Shown: positions 1-11,402 of the stretch, in pieces
How positions within the stretch are numbered: position 1 is the stretch's first letter
Layout: each line of letters opens with the position of its first letter
The notes under the pieces: model-generated
What the model was told of the DNA's origin: nothing
The model's input: the letters and a program-made list of their open reading frames with translations, nothing else
The model's database searches: none
Assembly: GCA_932294295.1 (NCBI GenBank)
Contig: OW028584.1
Span: 33,799,969 to 33,863,968, forward strand
Direction: 5' to 3'
Length of the DNA: 64,000 nt
DNA from: Alitta virens
Lineage: Eukaryota; Annelida; Polychaeta; Phyllodocida; Nereididae
Made by a program: the position numbers and the translations under genes

Positions 1-1565
1 ATCAATCTATGAAAACTGAAATTTCGTGGCAGTGCGCATAATCATTATTCATAAAAAAAAAAACCTGGTTGTTATGGCCTCATGGAAAAGTCATGGACTA
101 TTTGAAATTTTTCAGTTTGAAAAATATCATGAAAATTAGGAAGTCATGGAATTTTTTACTGTGATCTGTGAAATTCTAATAATGATATTATAATTTTTTA
201 CCAAAAACCTTTGAAAGGAGATCTGAATTACATTTTTGAAACAAATTATGGAAAGATGCGAGTTTTCTTTCTTTCAACTTTGCAGATAGCAAAAAATTTC
301 TTTTTGGAGAAACTGCACTCGGAAGTTCATTTATCACTCTCTTCAATAAATCATCATGTGTGGAATGCTGTGAACTCAGTGTAGCAGACAAATTTTCGCT
401 CAGTGCCAAAATTTCCATCTGTGAACCACCACATCATTGATTTCTGATCCAATTTATTTATCGTACACAATAATAGGAGCTCGTGTGTAGGTGAACTTGG
501 CAGTGTAACCAAATGTTTTGAAAGCCAATACTGGAAATTTGGCTTATAAAGTGACCCCAATTTATATAAATTATTTTATTTTGATTTATTTCATCCGAAA
601 TTATATTCAGGTAGATGAACTTGCGACAGTAAAGCCTAAATACTTTAGAAAGTATTATGTAAATTTATGTTTCGACAAAGTTTTGGTTGAAGCTTTACTC
701 CGTCATAAATTTGTTATTCAATTAATATATTGTTTGGAATTATTATAATCAACTTGCCAATGTTACTAAATTTTTTCGGAATTCTGGATTCTAAATTTTG
801 GCAATGCAGTAAAATAACTCTCTAATTGATTACTGATCCAATTTGCGCACACATGACTCGATGCTTGTGCCACCTTGTAGGAACTATCCTGGGACCGAGG
901 AAAGAGATGTAAATTATTGGTCACAGTTGTAACTTGTGTAATTGAAGTTTACAATGTAATCTGAAGTGGTCGAATGCGAGATTCACATAATTCAGAATCC
1001 CAGATCAGATACGTTGAAAATGACCCGTGATATTGATTTCTTGTCCAATTTTATGTATTGTCGCCAATTGGCAGTGTAAGTCTTGTAACGGAATGTTGCC
1101 AAATCAAGCTGCGGAAAGTTATAATGATGTCCGGTTGATGGAACTCGCTCAGATTATTACAAAAAGCAAAAAAGGAGAGAAATAGGAGAGAGAAAAAAAA
1201 GCCACGTGGCAGCTGCCAAAACTGTCTCAAGAGGAAAGAAATTTTGTTCGGCGAAAGGGTTTTTGCTCATTGCGTTAAAGAATCTTTCGATGTTACAGCA
1301 GTATCGTTACGTTACATCTGTCGGAGATATTGATTTGCAGCAGATGAAGGATACAGGGTTGTGGTTGCAAAAATCGAGGCCATTTTCCCATTCAGGAACT
1401 CTTGTAAGGGAAATTGAGCGAACCAAAATAAAGCGTAGGATTGTTATGCAAATCTATGGTCTAATTATAGATACTCGTAGAAATGATGATGGCGTTGTAT
1501 GGTAAGGTATTTCCCAATGACATTTATGTGGCAAATGATACACACAAATTTCTATGGCTATGTCT
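1..1565. other. AT-rich stretch without recognisable gene
   Basis: I see no splice-bounded exon and no repeat family here. The longest ORF (1206-1505, plus strand, 99 codons) ends at a possible donor (TATG then GTAAGG) but lacks a convincing acceptor and matches no family I know. If the exon at 4038 belongs to a plus-strand gene, this is probably upstream intron or 5' flank. Confidence 0.3.
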
Positions 1566-1716
1566 GAAGCTTCTAAAGTCTGCTTATATGACCAGTTGCC
1601 CAAAGCAGACGTAATGATGAGATGATAAGACTGCTTGGTGTCAACACCATGTTACACATTTACTCCATGGAAGGGGTATTTTACTTGCCTCAGTATAGAC
1701 AACAAGTACAAGGCAA
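1566..1716 (-). repeat. SINE family B body, fragment
   Basis: Reverse complement of the shared B/C body. It reads from the end matching CTGGTCATATAAGC back to TTGCCTCAGTATAGAC, with the ATTACGTCTGC block in between. No tRNA-like head is present, so it is 5' truncated or decayed. Confidence 0.75.
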
Positions 1717-2555
1717 ATGCTGTCAAAGATACACAAATTTACAACAGCTTTTGTAAATTTGATAAATATATATATATAGATATATCCTCTTATATTTTGA
1801 AATATAGATATTGATATAAAACCATTCACAATGAGAGTTATTCAAATTTTTAAATGTAAATAGATTATGACTGATGACTGAGATAAGTATGCTAAGGAAG
1901 AAAACATATTTTTGAATCAAATAATAAAATCAATTTAAAATTTGTTAATACGACTGATTCTACTTATAATGTCGTCTATTATCACGTTCTGATTATGCAG
2001 TATCATTATTTGTTAAAAGTAATGTGTTATTTATAACATCATAAAGCAGACTTAGTACAAGTTGTAGAATGCATAATTGTCGTTAACTTTCCTGTACTTT
2101 TCTACACAATGATGCTTCTATCACAACAAGCAGATTTTTATGGACCAATTAGATAAAAAAATATTTGACAGAATCTTATTCCTCAAATGTCATGTCTATT
2201 TTGTTGTGTGTTGCCAAATTGTCTTTTTGTTCTCGTTTAATTCAGATGAATATGTTATTTTTCCTTTGTAAACATTTGGGTGTGGCGAATTACAGAATTT
2301 TTTCATGATTACTCATAATGATCATTTTCTTCAAAATGACTTTTAGCAAATGAGATTCTCCTTTCATAATCAAAAACCGCTCCAGTCTGTATTTATTTGA
2401 GAGACTTTAGTTATTGATATCCATTTGGATGGGGTCTGTCAGTGACCTGCCCCTGCATAGAACCGTAAAATTGGGGTCGCGAGGGTTATTTTTCATCATA
2501 AGCACAAAGAGTTAATAATTGATTTGATAAGTGATATCAATCTTTTACAAAGATC
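1717..2555. other. AT-rich intron-like DNA
   Basis: Low-complexity AT-rich sequence with short TATA runs near 1765-1785. I see no ORF, repeat family or motif cluster worth naming. Confidence 0.3.
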
Positions 2556-2559
2556 TATG

Positions 2560-3160
2560 TATCACAAAATGCGGGTGATATCACTCACTGGGGTCACCAT
2601 GCAAACTGAACTCTCTTTTTGATCTAGCGATCCGACAGATATGACAAAAACCATGGTAACCCAACAACGCTTGACGAATAAGAACCGCTGCGAGATATTA
2701 CAATATGCGGACCAAACACTGTAGTCTCTGAACAAACGCTCACTTCAGATTTCTCTGACTTCAAAGCCAAAAGCGATTGCTTTGGGGAAAAAAGCGAAAT
2801 AGAAAAAAGGTCGTTGCGGCTACGAGGTCAGACTGAGATTCTCAAAATTGACCTTTTTGCCCTCCAGGTCCTGTCCCCCCTCTCAGACTGTCAGGATCTA
2901 TTTGCACATTTTTTGCCTTTTCTTTTTTTTGCCCTCATTTTGCTTCCTTCTTCTTGTCTTTTTTTATTTTATTTTCCTGCTTTTCTATTTATTTGTAGAC
3001 TCATCCTAATCCTTGCAATTTTCTCCCTAATCCTACGTCTCTCGCCACTTGGTCCTTGTTACACCGTTTTGACACCACGTGTCACTCAATTGTACCATCA
3101 TACCAACAGACTTCATGTTTTCTACCCTATTTTTCCCCCATTCTCGATGAATGTTTAAGT
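2560..3160. other. High-complexity block plus pyrimidine tract
   Basis: From about 2560 to 2860 the sequence is unique and more GC-balanced than its surroundings, with a half X-box (CCATGGTAACC near 2652). From about 2870 to 3060 it becomes strongly pyrimidine-rich on the plus strand. The ORF at 2814-3158 is a by-product of that tract (Leu/Phe/Ser-rich). A candidate noncoding element, by appearance only. Confidence 0.3.
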
Positions 3161-3504
3161 TTCATAACCATTGCAACTGTTTATGACAGTATTTAAGATT
3201 ATTGTCTGTTTATTTTCTGTCACATTTTTCCTTACTATGCATGGAGCAGCTTAAAATGGATGAAAATGTTAGCTGTAATTCATATGCCAACTTGCAGGTA
3301 ACCGAATGTGATGCCTCTTCAATAATTTTGATTTACTGCAATGATTTTCATCGCAACTTCAGATGCTTTCTCTGTGACCATGACAAACTAAATCGGAAAA
3401 ATTTGGAAAGAGGAAACTTTCAATTAGATTTTGCACAGAGGTGTTTTTATCAGATAGAATGTTGAGGTTGGACCAACGGGCTTAATGCTGACATGTCCAT
3501 TCAT

Positions 3505-3642
3505 TTGTTGTCTATGCTGGGGCAAGTGACAGACCCAGCTTTTGTCCCGAAGGTAATGTCGAGTTCAAGTCGAGGCATCTCATCATTATGTCTGCCTGTG
3601 GCAGCTGTTCTTATAGTATAAGGTGACTTTAGATCTTCAGTC
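3505..3642 (+). repeat. SINE family B body, degenerate
   Basis: Diverged copy of the body: GTCTATGCTGGGGCAAGT, then CATCTCATCATTATGTCTGC and a GGCAGCTG..TATAAG-like end. The middle section is rearranged. No head is seen. Confidence 0.6.
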
Positions 3643-4037
3643 AAATAGCATTTACAACAAAATACTGAAGTGACATTGCAATTATGACCTGAGCATCTTA
3701 TGTCCAAGTTGGGCTGCATTGTTTAACTAAACTGAGCTTTCAATATGGCAAAATTTGAGACTTTTTCTTTGACCAATCTATAAATGGCACCGTTCTTTGA
3801 TTTTTGCTCGTTAAAGCCGTTGTGATCTATGATCTGTAATCTAATCTCAAAATCTCATCGCTATCCGACACCTCTTTGATTTTGATTTCGGGGAGCTTCC
3901 TTTTGGCTAACGAGATAATCTGCGTCGCGAATAATTTTCCACTCTTTTGTTTCATTAATCATGTTTCATCAAGTTTGGTTCATCAAGTTTGTTTCATCAA
4001 TTTTTCATTTCATCATATCTCTTTTTTCTTACTCTAG

Positions 4038-4124
4038 GATGGAGGAGGGGAGGCGGCTGACGATTCGTTGCAGTCCGACCTAGCGGACATCGAGAGGGCT
4101 TCAATGGATAAACCCATTTCAGAG
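4038..4124 (+). CDS. Internal coding exon, 87 nt, unknown protein
   Basis: A pyrimidine-rich tract (ctcttttttcttactctag) gives a good acceptor, and GAG|gtaagc gives a good donor. The exon is a multiple of three. Only one frame is open: the other two hit TAG or TGA within the exon. The 29-residue peptide starts DGGGEAADD and ends with SMDKPISE. It is acidic and polar with no hydrophobic segment, so it is probably a linker or disordered region. It enters and leaves in phase 0, which matches the phase of both 41-nt microexons downstream. Higher GC than the flanks supports coding. I do not recognise the protein family. Alternative: a chance ORF between cryptic splice sites, which the frame and site quality make less likely. 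Confidence 0.62.
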
Positions 4125-4158
4125 GTAAGCCATTTTTATTTTAACAAAAAAATGTCCA

Positions 4159-4262
4159 GTATATTAGATATGGAAAGTGCAGCCCTCTAAGGCAAGTTAT
4201 TGGGATTTAACCCAGGTCCTTCAGAGGAACAGGTGAGCGTCTTACCACTAGACCAACCAGTG
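4159..4262 (-). repeat. SINE family C, internally deleted
   Basis: Reverse-strand copy. The 3' end (GGAAAGTGCAGCCCTCTAAG) is joined directly to the tRNA-like head, with an inverted B box (GGGATTTAACCC) and inverted A box (CCACTAGACCA). The shared body is missing. It sits 35 bp after the exon donor. Confidence 0.7.
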
Positions 4263-5683
4263 GCTGAGCAGAACCAAAACATTGTGACAGATAGATGAGG
4301 TAGATAACCCGCATCTATTGCCATGACTTTGTATAAACTCCCAAAGATTAAATATTTTTTATGGTAAATCCTGACTCAATATATCCAGCTTTTGCTGAAG
4401 ACCTGGCATAAAATTACAGCGGTGACATGCAAACTAAATATTCAAGGAAGCCATGTTTTGTGGTAATGGAAGGTTATGGCATCTTCATGGGGTTGCCAGC
4501 CACTCTGGAAATCATGGGAAGCTTGAAAGATGAGTTTTACTCTTTCCAGTCAGGAAAACTTTGAAAATTTGAGGAGAAAGCTAAAAATATTAGGGAATAC
4601 TTTGAGAATCTAAGATTGCGCCAGAAAATGAATTTGGATTTTTGGTGCACGTTCTTCGGGATCATATTGTGTGATCAAGATCATCAAGTTGTCATAATGG
4701 AGATGGTCAATGCAATGGTCAGTGCATTGGTCAAGTGACAATTTTAGAAGGGAATTTCTATGTAATTTGCAGAGGGAATAATTCAGTTTGCATGGAAGTG
4801 CAGGGGAGCCAAGGTCCGAGCATCTATCTTTATCATGGTCTATATTTTTTTACTTTTTTTCCCCCAACAATTTGGCTGATGAAATCATTGCTTCTGACCT
4901 CATCTTTTTTGTATATTGTACATCGTTGATGCTTTTATAATATTCTTGCTCTCTTCATCGAGTCATAAGCTTATTTGTGACTCCATGCTCTATTGTACAG
5001 CACCAGTACCCCATGATGGCAGTACCTAATAAGCAGCTATTTTGAGAAAAATGTAAAAAACGAATGTACTTTAATTTTCATTTTGCAGATAAAAAATTTT
5101 GTTCATACTGAACATGAATGATTCATTGTGTTAATGTTTATCATGTTCGGATTGGCTCCAGTTAGGATTGCTCAGCAAATAATTAGCAATTCCTTTTGTT
5201 GGGTGTCCGATGACATCTTAAGAGTGTCTGGAATCACATGAACAAGATGAAAGTAAGATTAAATGTCTTCGCTTTGTAAAGAAATTTTAGTAGGAGGTGA
5301 AACTGAAAAAATTGGAATAAACAATTGTGGTAATTTCATTTCGAAAGTTATGGCTGCGTGCAGATTGTAAAAAACAATTGTAGCGATATCATCGTGTCTA
5401 AAATGTGAATTCATCCATTTGCTTAATATTTTTACAGACCTATAGTTGTGTCACAAATTGCCACGAAATTGCTATAGACATAAGTTAACCGTGAGCAATG
5501 CCTTTTTTCATTTGTCTGTTGGTTGCCATTAGCAGCCTGCATAGAGCCTCGTTTCAGTTTACTCTGCATGTTGTGTCACGTGGCTCTATTGTTATGCATT
5601 GCATTGTGGGAAATTGTCTGTTGCCATACTTGCCAGACACTGAGACACTCGATTAAAGGGTGTGGACATGGCAACAATGGGGC
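4263..5683. other. Intron-like DNA, nothing firm
   Basis: Unique AT-rich sequence. Short ORFs at 4735-4929 and 5523-5825 show no domain or splice support. Words near 5545 (AGAGCCTCGTTTCAGT) recur near 29955 and 62297, so a worn dispersed repeat may be present. Confidence 0.3.
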
Positions 5684-5697
5684 GTTACTAGGCAACC
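5684..5697. promoter_or_regulatory. X-box-like palindrome (RFX)
   Basis: GTTACTAGGCAACC fits the RFX X-box pattern of inverted GTTNCC/GGNAAC half sites. A second half site (CATGGCAAC) lies 17 bp upstream. Binding is inferred from motif only. Confidence 0.35.
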
Positions 5698-5827
5698 ACG
5701 ATGGAGGTTGGGGTTCTTCGCTTTTGTCGCACCTTTGTAATGACATTGTCTTTCTATTTTATTATTTGCTAGTTTTTGTTGCCAAGGATACAAATTTGGG
5801 AAAACTATATAATTCAACAATTTGATG

Positions 5828-6160
5828 GGGAAAAGTGCATTATGGCAGACCCAAATTTATTACCATATTTAGCGAGCCTCGTTGCTATGTATACATAAGG
5901 CGAACGATAGTTTCGTTCTCCTGGAGGTTATCTTAACCTGAAATGCCGCGAACACAGTTTCGTTCGCCTTGCCCTAGTTGCAACCCTTCGCGCTGCCACC
6001 TGGCGATTTTTGCAGTTACCAAGGCACATTTTCAGGAGAACGATGTGTGGATTTATATCTTTTTGCTTATGCTCAGGCCTGCATATGACGTCAAATGCCT
6101 GACTTCAATGAATGATGTTACAAACAAAGAGCTGCAAAAAACGATGTTTTCGAAGGTATT
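5828..6160 (-). mobile_element. hAT-like MITE, third copy, interrupted and truncated
   Basis: AAGTGCATTATGGCAGACCC followed by a GCGAGCCTCG stretch matches the inverted right end of the copies at 9.2 and 43.3 kb. Element sequence resumes near 6077 (GCCTGCATATGACGTCA) and fades near 6160. About 180 bp between roughly 5890 and 6075 is foreign to the other copies. No opposite terminal repeat is found. Confidence 0.6.
5895..5972. repeat. Short inverted repeat inside the MITE insertion
   Basis: AAGGCGAACGA near 5898 is the exact inverse of TCGTTCGCCTT ending near 5971, with GTTTCGTTC repeated on both sides. It may be the end of the element that interrupted the MITE. Confidence 0.5.
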
Positions 6161-6423
6161 GCTGTGTAAGCATGGTTATTCCTTTGACAGAGGCATATTG
6201 AAAATGAGTTAGTCGGTTGAGGGTTGTTGCAAGGTGATCTATGTTTTAGATATTTGAATTTCTAACAGCAAATTTTTGCTGTTTCCCTTTTGGTGTTAAT
6301 TACACTGAAATTTGAAATAAAATAAAATGCCTAATAAGCTGTGATTCTACAAACACAATGACAATCTGATCATTGCATGTGACTCTGTTGATCATTGTTG
6401 AGGTGTGAAACAATAATGCAATT

Positions 6424-6512
6424 GACCAATGAGGGGCAATGTTGCAAACAACTGCTGACCAATCAGGAGGTGTGTTTCAAACAAGAGTAGCCAATGAGGG
6501 AGCGTGTTGCAA
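6424..6512 (+). promoter_or_regulatory. Three CCAAT boxes at 32-33 bp spacing
   Basis: CCAAT occurs at 6426-6430, 6459-6463 and 6491-6495 in the same orientation, each followed by GAGG or CAGG. The surrounding sequence (GTTGCAAACAAC) is also repeated, so the array arose by tandem duplication. Spacing near 32 bp is known for cooperative NF-Y sites. No TSS evidence is visible. Confidence 0.4.
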
Positions 6513-6524
6513 ACAACACTGCTA

Positions 6525-6608
6525 TTGCTGCTGCTGCTGCTAAGAGCTTGCACCCAGCAGCAGCCACAGCATCACATGGCATTGGCAGCATCAGCAGCAG
6601 CTCAGTAA
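6525..6608. repeat. CTG/CAG inverted pair
   Basis: ATTGCTGCTGCTGCTGCTAA at the left and CAGCAGCAGCTCAGTAAT at the right can pair into a long hairpin, with another CAG run between them. The overlapping Ala/Ser-rich ORFs are products of this repeat. Confidence 0.6.
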
Positions 6609-6924
6609 TGCTGGAAACAGCAAGCAGGCAGGATACGGACAGTGATGGTGAGCGCATAGGATGCAACATGTGCAGTGACAGCAGGCCTGGTTAGCAGGAC
6701 TATTCGCCTCATCATCAGTGCATTATTATATGTAAATACTACAACCGTACCATGACAGTATGATGCAAAGCTAAATGTATCATAATTTAACCACTGTACA
6801 TAATTTGGACTGGCAGTGCCTTTAAATTATAGTGACTTACGTATATTTGTACATAAATCTCTGTAGGTGTTGGTGATACACTAGTACCTTGGGGAACACC
6901 AGTTATACATCACGCAGTTGTGAC

Positions 6925-7250
6925 ATACAGTGATAGTACTGGATAGTAAACTAAACTGGATAGTAATTTACTACCCAGGAAAGCACCCGCTCAGGATTAT
7001 AGATTTTTGTTTCACCTGAAGAAATTCATTATACACAATTTACTATAACATCATATTTATGGTGGAACTGCCAACACTGGGATAGTAAACTGGATAGTAA
7101 AACCTACCAAGTACCACCAACTCTTAATTAATGAGTGTGTCACCTGTGTCTATTGCATATTACCCAGTTTTACCCAAACTATCAAGTTCTGGTACACCAC
7201 AATGAGACACATGGCATTCGGATAGTACTGGCTAGTAAAGGGATAGTATT
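6925..7250. repeat. Scattered GGATAGTAAACT repeat
   Basis: The word ACTGGATAGTAAA and close variants occur at least six times in pairs (near 6940, 6957, 7080, 7090, 7220 and 7232), often followed by TTACTACCCAGGA. It appears to be a decayed tandem or compound repeat. Confidence 0.5.
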
Positions 7251-7396
7251 ACTACCCAGGATCACCGCCCTCACTCAGGATTACCTAACTCAGGAGCGAG
7301 AGAAAATAACATCTCCGCTGTCACCATGCCTGTGTGCTACAAGTTCTGTGCGATTTGGACTCCCGAGAGAGAAAAACAGCAGGTGGGAGAAACACT

Positions 7397-7860
7397 GCAT
7401 CTGCAGCTTTGTACTCGATTGTAGCAGTTCTTGTTTTGTCCTTAATTAAGGGAGTTTTGTCCTTGTTTGATATAGTAGTGGCCTCGTTCGGTTGTTTTTA
7501 ATCCACGTCTCATGTTGTGTTAACTTTATATCTTTTAGTAATTTGATGGGCAACAATGCATCTGCAGCTTTGTACTCGTTTGTTGCAGTTCTTGTCTTGT
7601 CCTTAGTTGTGGGAGCTTTGTCCTTGTTTGATCTAGTTGTGGCCTTGTTTGGTTATGTTATATCTGCGTATCATGGTAAACTTTATAGTTTGATCATTTT
7701 TTGGGGGCAATAGTACGTCTACAGCTTTGTACTCGTTTGTAACAAGTTTATTCGGTAACAGAACTTTGTTTTGTCCTTAATTGTGAGAGTTTTGTCCTTG
7801 TTTGATCTATTGTTGGCCTCGTTTGGTTGTGTTATATTCATATATCATGTTTTTATTTTC
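7397..7860. repeat. Tandem repeat, about 160-bp unit, three copies
   Basis: Copies start at about 7397, 7558 and 7715. Each carries CAGCTTTGTACTCG, then TTGTCCTT..GGGAG, TTGTCCTTGTTTGAT and GGCCTCGTTTGGTT-like blocks. A weaker partial fourth copy may follow to about 8010. Short ORFs here are side effects. Confidence 0.75.
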
Positions 7861-9192
7861 TCTTTATTTTGTATATATGGTGTTATTTATTAGAATTTTT
7901 TTTCACATTTGATAACCAATTTTGTCAATGTTTCTTCCAGTTTTGTCCTCGTAAATGTTTTTATTCTGCTCTCACTCGTTTTGTCCTCTCGTTTTGTCCT
8001 TATTGCAAACTCCTCTTGGCTTTGTAACTTCCCTTTGATGTGTCAGGAAGCACAGAAGTAGTTTCAGTGTTGTCAAATTGGCAAATTGAATGATGTTGCT
8101 GTTGGTTTCGGACTTTGTCATGAGGAAAGTTGTTGAGACTGAAGGGTTCACAGCCACTCTGACAATCAGAGAAATCTGGAAAATGGTGTTAGCAGAATAC
8201 TCTGGGGATTTTTGTGACCCGGCAATGTGATTTTGGTGACCTAGGATGTTCCTCCTGCTCTGTAACATGTCAACAATCAATCAGAATCTGGGTTGGGTGA
8301 ATTACAAGTGTCATCTCTTATATGAAGCTACTTATGTTACAGTAGAGCAAATGAAAGATTCCTGAGTCATTAGAATCATTCTCAATTTCTGAAAATCATA
8401 CATTTGGAAATGTTTAATATAATGAGGAATGATTGGCTGGTGGGCGAAGAGACAGGCCATGGATATTTTGGACCAGGTTTTTCTTGTGGACTCTTAAAGG
8501 ACATTTAAGGAAAATATAAGGAAGACCCAATAGAATTTCTTTCACTGGAGGGCTAATGAACCTTGTGAGTTGTTGTTGTTGATATTTGGTCAACATTTAT
8601 AACAACATCATTAATTTCTTAGCAATATTTTTGTGTTGACAATGAGTAATATCTACTTCCAATTCACCATATTCATGGAAACATTATCACATACTCATGT
8701 ATGAAGTTTCACACTTTTAAAGATAAACATCCAAAGTTTGCGAGCTATTTATGAATGTTATGATCAATGCCTGTCATTTATGTGTTGAAAAGAGCAGTTA
8801 TTAAATTGATTTACAACCAAACAGATGTTTAGAATCATGTCACCAAATCTCCTCTGGTATTTGTATTAATATGGTGTTGGCCACCCTGTCGATAGCTTTG
8901 CATTCAAAAGTTCAAATATACCGAATACAGGGATTAGGTATTATATTTATACACAAATATTGCATTAGTCATATTCTGTTCTATTGCATTTTTTGCATGT
9001 GAAATACGTGAAATTGCATAAGCCATTTGGATATGTTTTTCGACATGTACTATGTGAACTCAAAATTCAAATGAATTACTGTGTACCATTTTACAGCGAT
9101 TGGAAGCAATGGTTGTGTGAAGGTATTTAAAAGTTCTATAGAATGAGTTATCTTGTCCTGGGTTGTAATCAATTCAATACGGTATTTTATAT
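7861..9192. other. Intron-like DNA, nothing firm
   Basis: Unique AT-rich sequence. No splice-bounded ORF, no repeat family and no dense motif cluster could be made out. Confidence 0.3.
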
Positions 9193-9533
9193 GATTTAAG
9201 GGGTTCAGTGCAGTATAGCGGACCCAAATTTATGCCCATATTTGACGGCCATTAAAACTTCTTTTTTTTTTAATATTTCACAAGTTTTAAGTTCTAGCAC
9301 GATTAAAATAACATTTGGTGTAGATAAGCAGGGGTTTGGGGGCAGCATCCCCCAAGAAAAAGCAAAAATAAACACTGTCTTTTCCTTGAAGATGAAACCG
9401 CCGTCATAACTACATTAATTTTTGTGACGTCATAATTACATTTCAAGCAATTTACGTCATAGGCCTGGCAATGAGGCTTGTTAAATATGGTCATAAATCT
9501 GGGTCCGCTATACTGCACTTTTTCCGATTTAAG
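9193..9533. mobile_element. hAT-like MITE, complete copy
   Basis: Element 9201-9525 is flanked by a perfect 8-bp duplication GATTTAAG (9193-9200 and 9526-9533). Left end AGTGCAGTATAGCGGACCC and its inverse at the right form the terminal repeats. The interior has a GGGTTTGGGGGC..CCCCC block and TGACGTCA words. Non-autonomous: no transposase. An 8-bp target duplication is typical of the hAT superfamily, though these ends do not start with the usual CAG. The ORF at 9303-9680 reads through the element and its flank and is not a gene. Confidence 0.85.
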
Positions 9534-10974
9534 ACCAGGTTTGTCATAAAATGAAATGTGGTATTTACTATCTACTATTAAATTTTCCGTTAATGTAAGA
9601 CGAGTACCAGTAAAATTATCGCAATGGCGGTTATCTCCTGATGATTGACAAATCTGCTGTTTTTTACTTGTAAAATACACTAAAGTACAGTCTGTAGAAT
9701 AATGCTATGGAAAAAACATAATATATGTATGGTCTATTGTTTAAGCCAATAGTGGCAATGCACTATAATGAATGTAGTCATGGTAATCGACTAAATTGGT
9801 GAATTTTGTGAAGTTAGTTGCGATGTAAATGTCGTGTTTTTGGCTGAGGTCCATTGTTTTGAGTGTTGTCCACTCTTTATTATATTTGACTGTAATATTT
9901 CATTGTCTTGGCACGTTGTGATAAAATATGCATAAATAGATGTCAGTGAGGTCATTAAATGATTATGGCATAATTTCGACGTTAATGATGGAAAACGATC
10001 AATAATACTAAAATAATACTAAATATTAAATGAGCCAGATATTTCTTAAAAGTAATGATCAATTACAGATTATAGAGATAGTATTACAATGGTTTCTGAC
10101 TGTTAAGATCATCTTTGGTATATGTGATTCATTAGTTGTCTAATTAGTGTACTAATTGAAAGAGGACATGATAGTACAGCTTTCAGTGTTCTTTATTGCA
10201 ATGTAGTCCAATGATATTAGTGCGAAAGGCTTTTAAGTGGGGTTCTATTATGTCAAAATCGAAGAAATTACAGCACTTGTAGTTTATATGAATTTTAAAA
10301 GTGAAGTAAGTTAAATTCTGTGGCATATTGATAATAAAATTTATCATGCAAATTTGTCAACTGAACAAAAAAAAAACAATATATTATAAAATCAATTAAA
10401 CTCAATTGAGTGCACATAAAAGGGGAACCTATGTAATAACATTAGGTAAAAACTATTATCCAATATATATCATGATATAAAGGCCTATGATCTAGTAAAT
10501 TCAGAAATTATAATCAAATAGCTGTGAGCTGAGGGTGTGTAGTAATATATTTTGCTACAATGCTTATGTGATAGAAAATTTAGAGAAGTGTTTAAGGACC
10601 TAAAGCTTTTAGCAATTTAAGTGGAATTTATCAACAGCAACAACAACAAAGGCTCAAAGAAATGTAAGCAGGAAATGTGTTATATTGATAAAAAGACTGA
10701 GAATAAACTTCGCTTAAACACCAACATTAATTATACATCACTGAACTCATATTAAATTGTGCAGAGCTCTCTTATTTGTTGAATATTATATCAAAGTAAC
10801 TCTGTTCGTGTAGGTTTAAGCAATTGAATTGTTTTGTGGACGATGTAGGTTGTAATAAGCAAGGATAATGAGACTTAGATTTCCTGTCTTTTAGTGGTAT
10901 GGTTGGCTAATTGTTACCGGTAGGTTATTGAACCTGTGATACAGGCGCTGATTAGTCGGTATAAAGTACACTTG
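9534..10974. other. AT-rich intron-like DNA
   Basis: Very AT-rich unique sequence with A runs near 10368. No gene, repeat family or clear motif cluster. Confidence 0.35.
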
Positions 10975-10979
10975 AGTTA

Positions 10980-11062
10980 TTACAGCAGATCTTATAGACT
11001 TGGATACTGAGCTCCAGATGACGTCATGTGAATCCAGGATCCCCATTGGCCGAAGGTCTGAA
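10980..11062 (-). repeat. Dispersed repeat D, copy 1
   Basis: Inverse of a block also found at 11304-11393 and 25122-25250: CCAATGG..TCCTG.ATTC, CATGACNTCATCTGGAG and AAATCTGCTGTA-like segments in the same order. Class unknown. Confidence 0.6.
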
Positions 11063-11195
11063 AAGTAGAGCAGCTGAGGCCCAAAAAGTGCAATATTTAA
11101 GGAAAAAGTGATCACTGGAGTAGAACAGCAAGTTTCATATACCAAAATGTTCCCAAGAATCTCAGCTGTCTGACAGTGCGAAACCAGTGGCAACT

Positions 11196-11209
11196 GTTGT
11201 CATGGCAAC
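11196..11209. promoter_or_regulatory. X-box-like palindrome (RFX)
   Basis: GTTGTCATGGCAAC, one mismatch from the perfect palindrome GTTGCCATGGCAAC. It lies between two copies of repeat D. Motif evidence only. Confidence 0.4.
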
Positions 11210-11303
11210 CATTTAGTAAAAAATAAACACGATATTTTTTAATGCTTATGGCAGTATTTTATGGCTATGACTATATACATGAACAGTTCAACCATACAGA
11301 AGG

Positions 11304-11393
11304 ACTGCCTTAGCCAATGGGAGTCCTGTATTCTCATGACATCATCTGGAGTTTAGTGTTCAAGTTTATGAAATCTGCTGTATAGTAAGGAAA
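11304..11393 (+). repeat. Dispersed repeat D, copy 2
   Basis: Same segment order as copy 1 on the opposite strand: CCTTAGCCAATGGGAGTCCTG, CATGACATCATCTGGAG, AAATCTGCTGTA. With copy 1 it forms a loose inverted pair about 240 bp apart, centred near the X-box. Confidence 0.6.
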
Positions 11394-11402
11394 GAGAGAA
11401 AT

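Noticed and set aside
1206..1505. 99-codon ORF ending near a donor-like GTAAGG
   Set aside because: Reads naturally, but has no good acceptor, no known domain and no partner exon in matching phase.
3202..3465. 87-codon Cys-containing ORF
   Set aside because: Spacing of Cys residues fits no zinc-binding motif I know, and there are no splice sites.
9303..9680. 125-codon minus-strand ORF
   Set aside because: Most of it lies in the hAT-like MITE. The related MITE at 43 kb gives a different ORF, and there is no transposase similarity.
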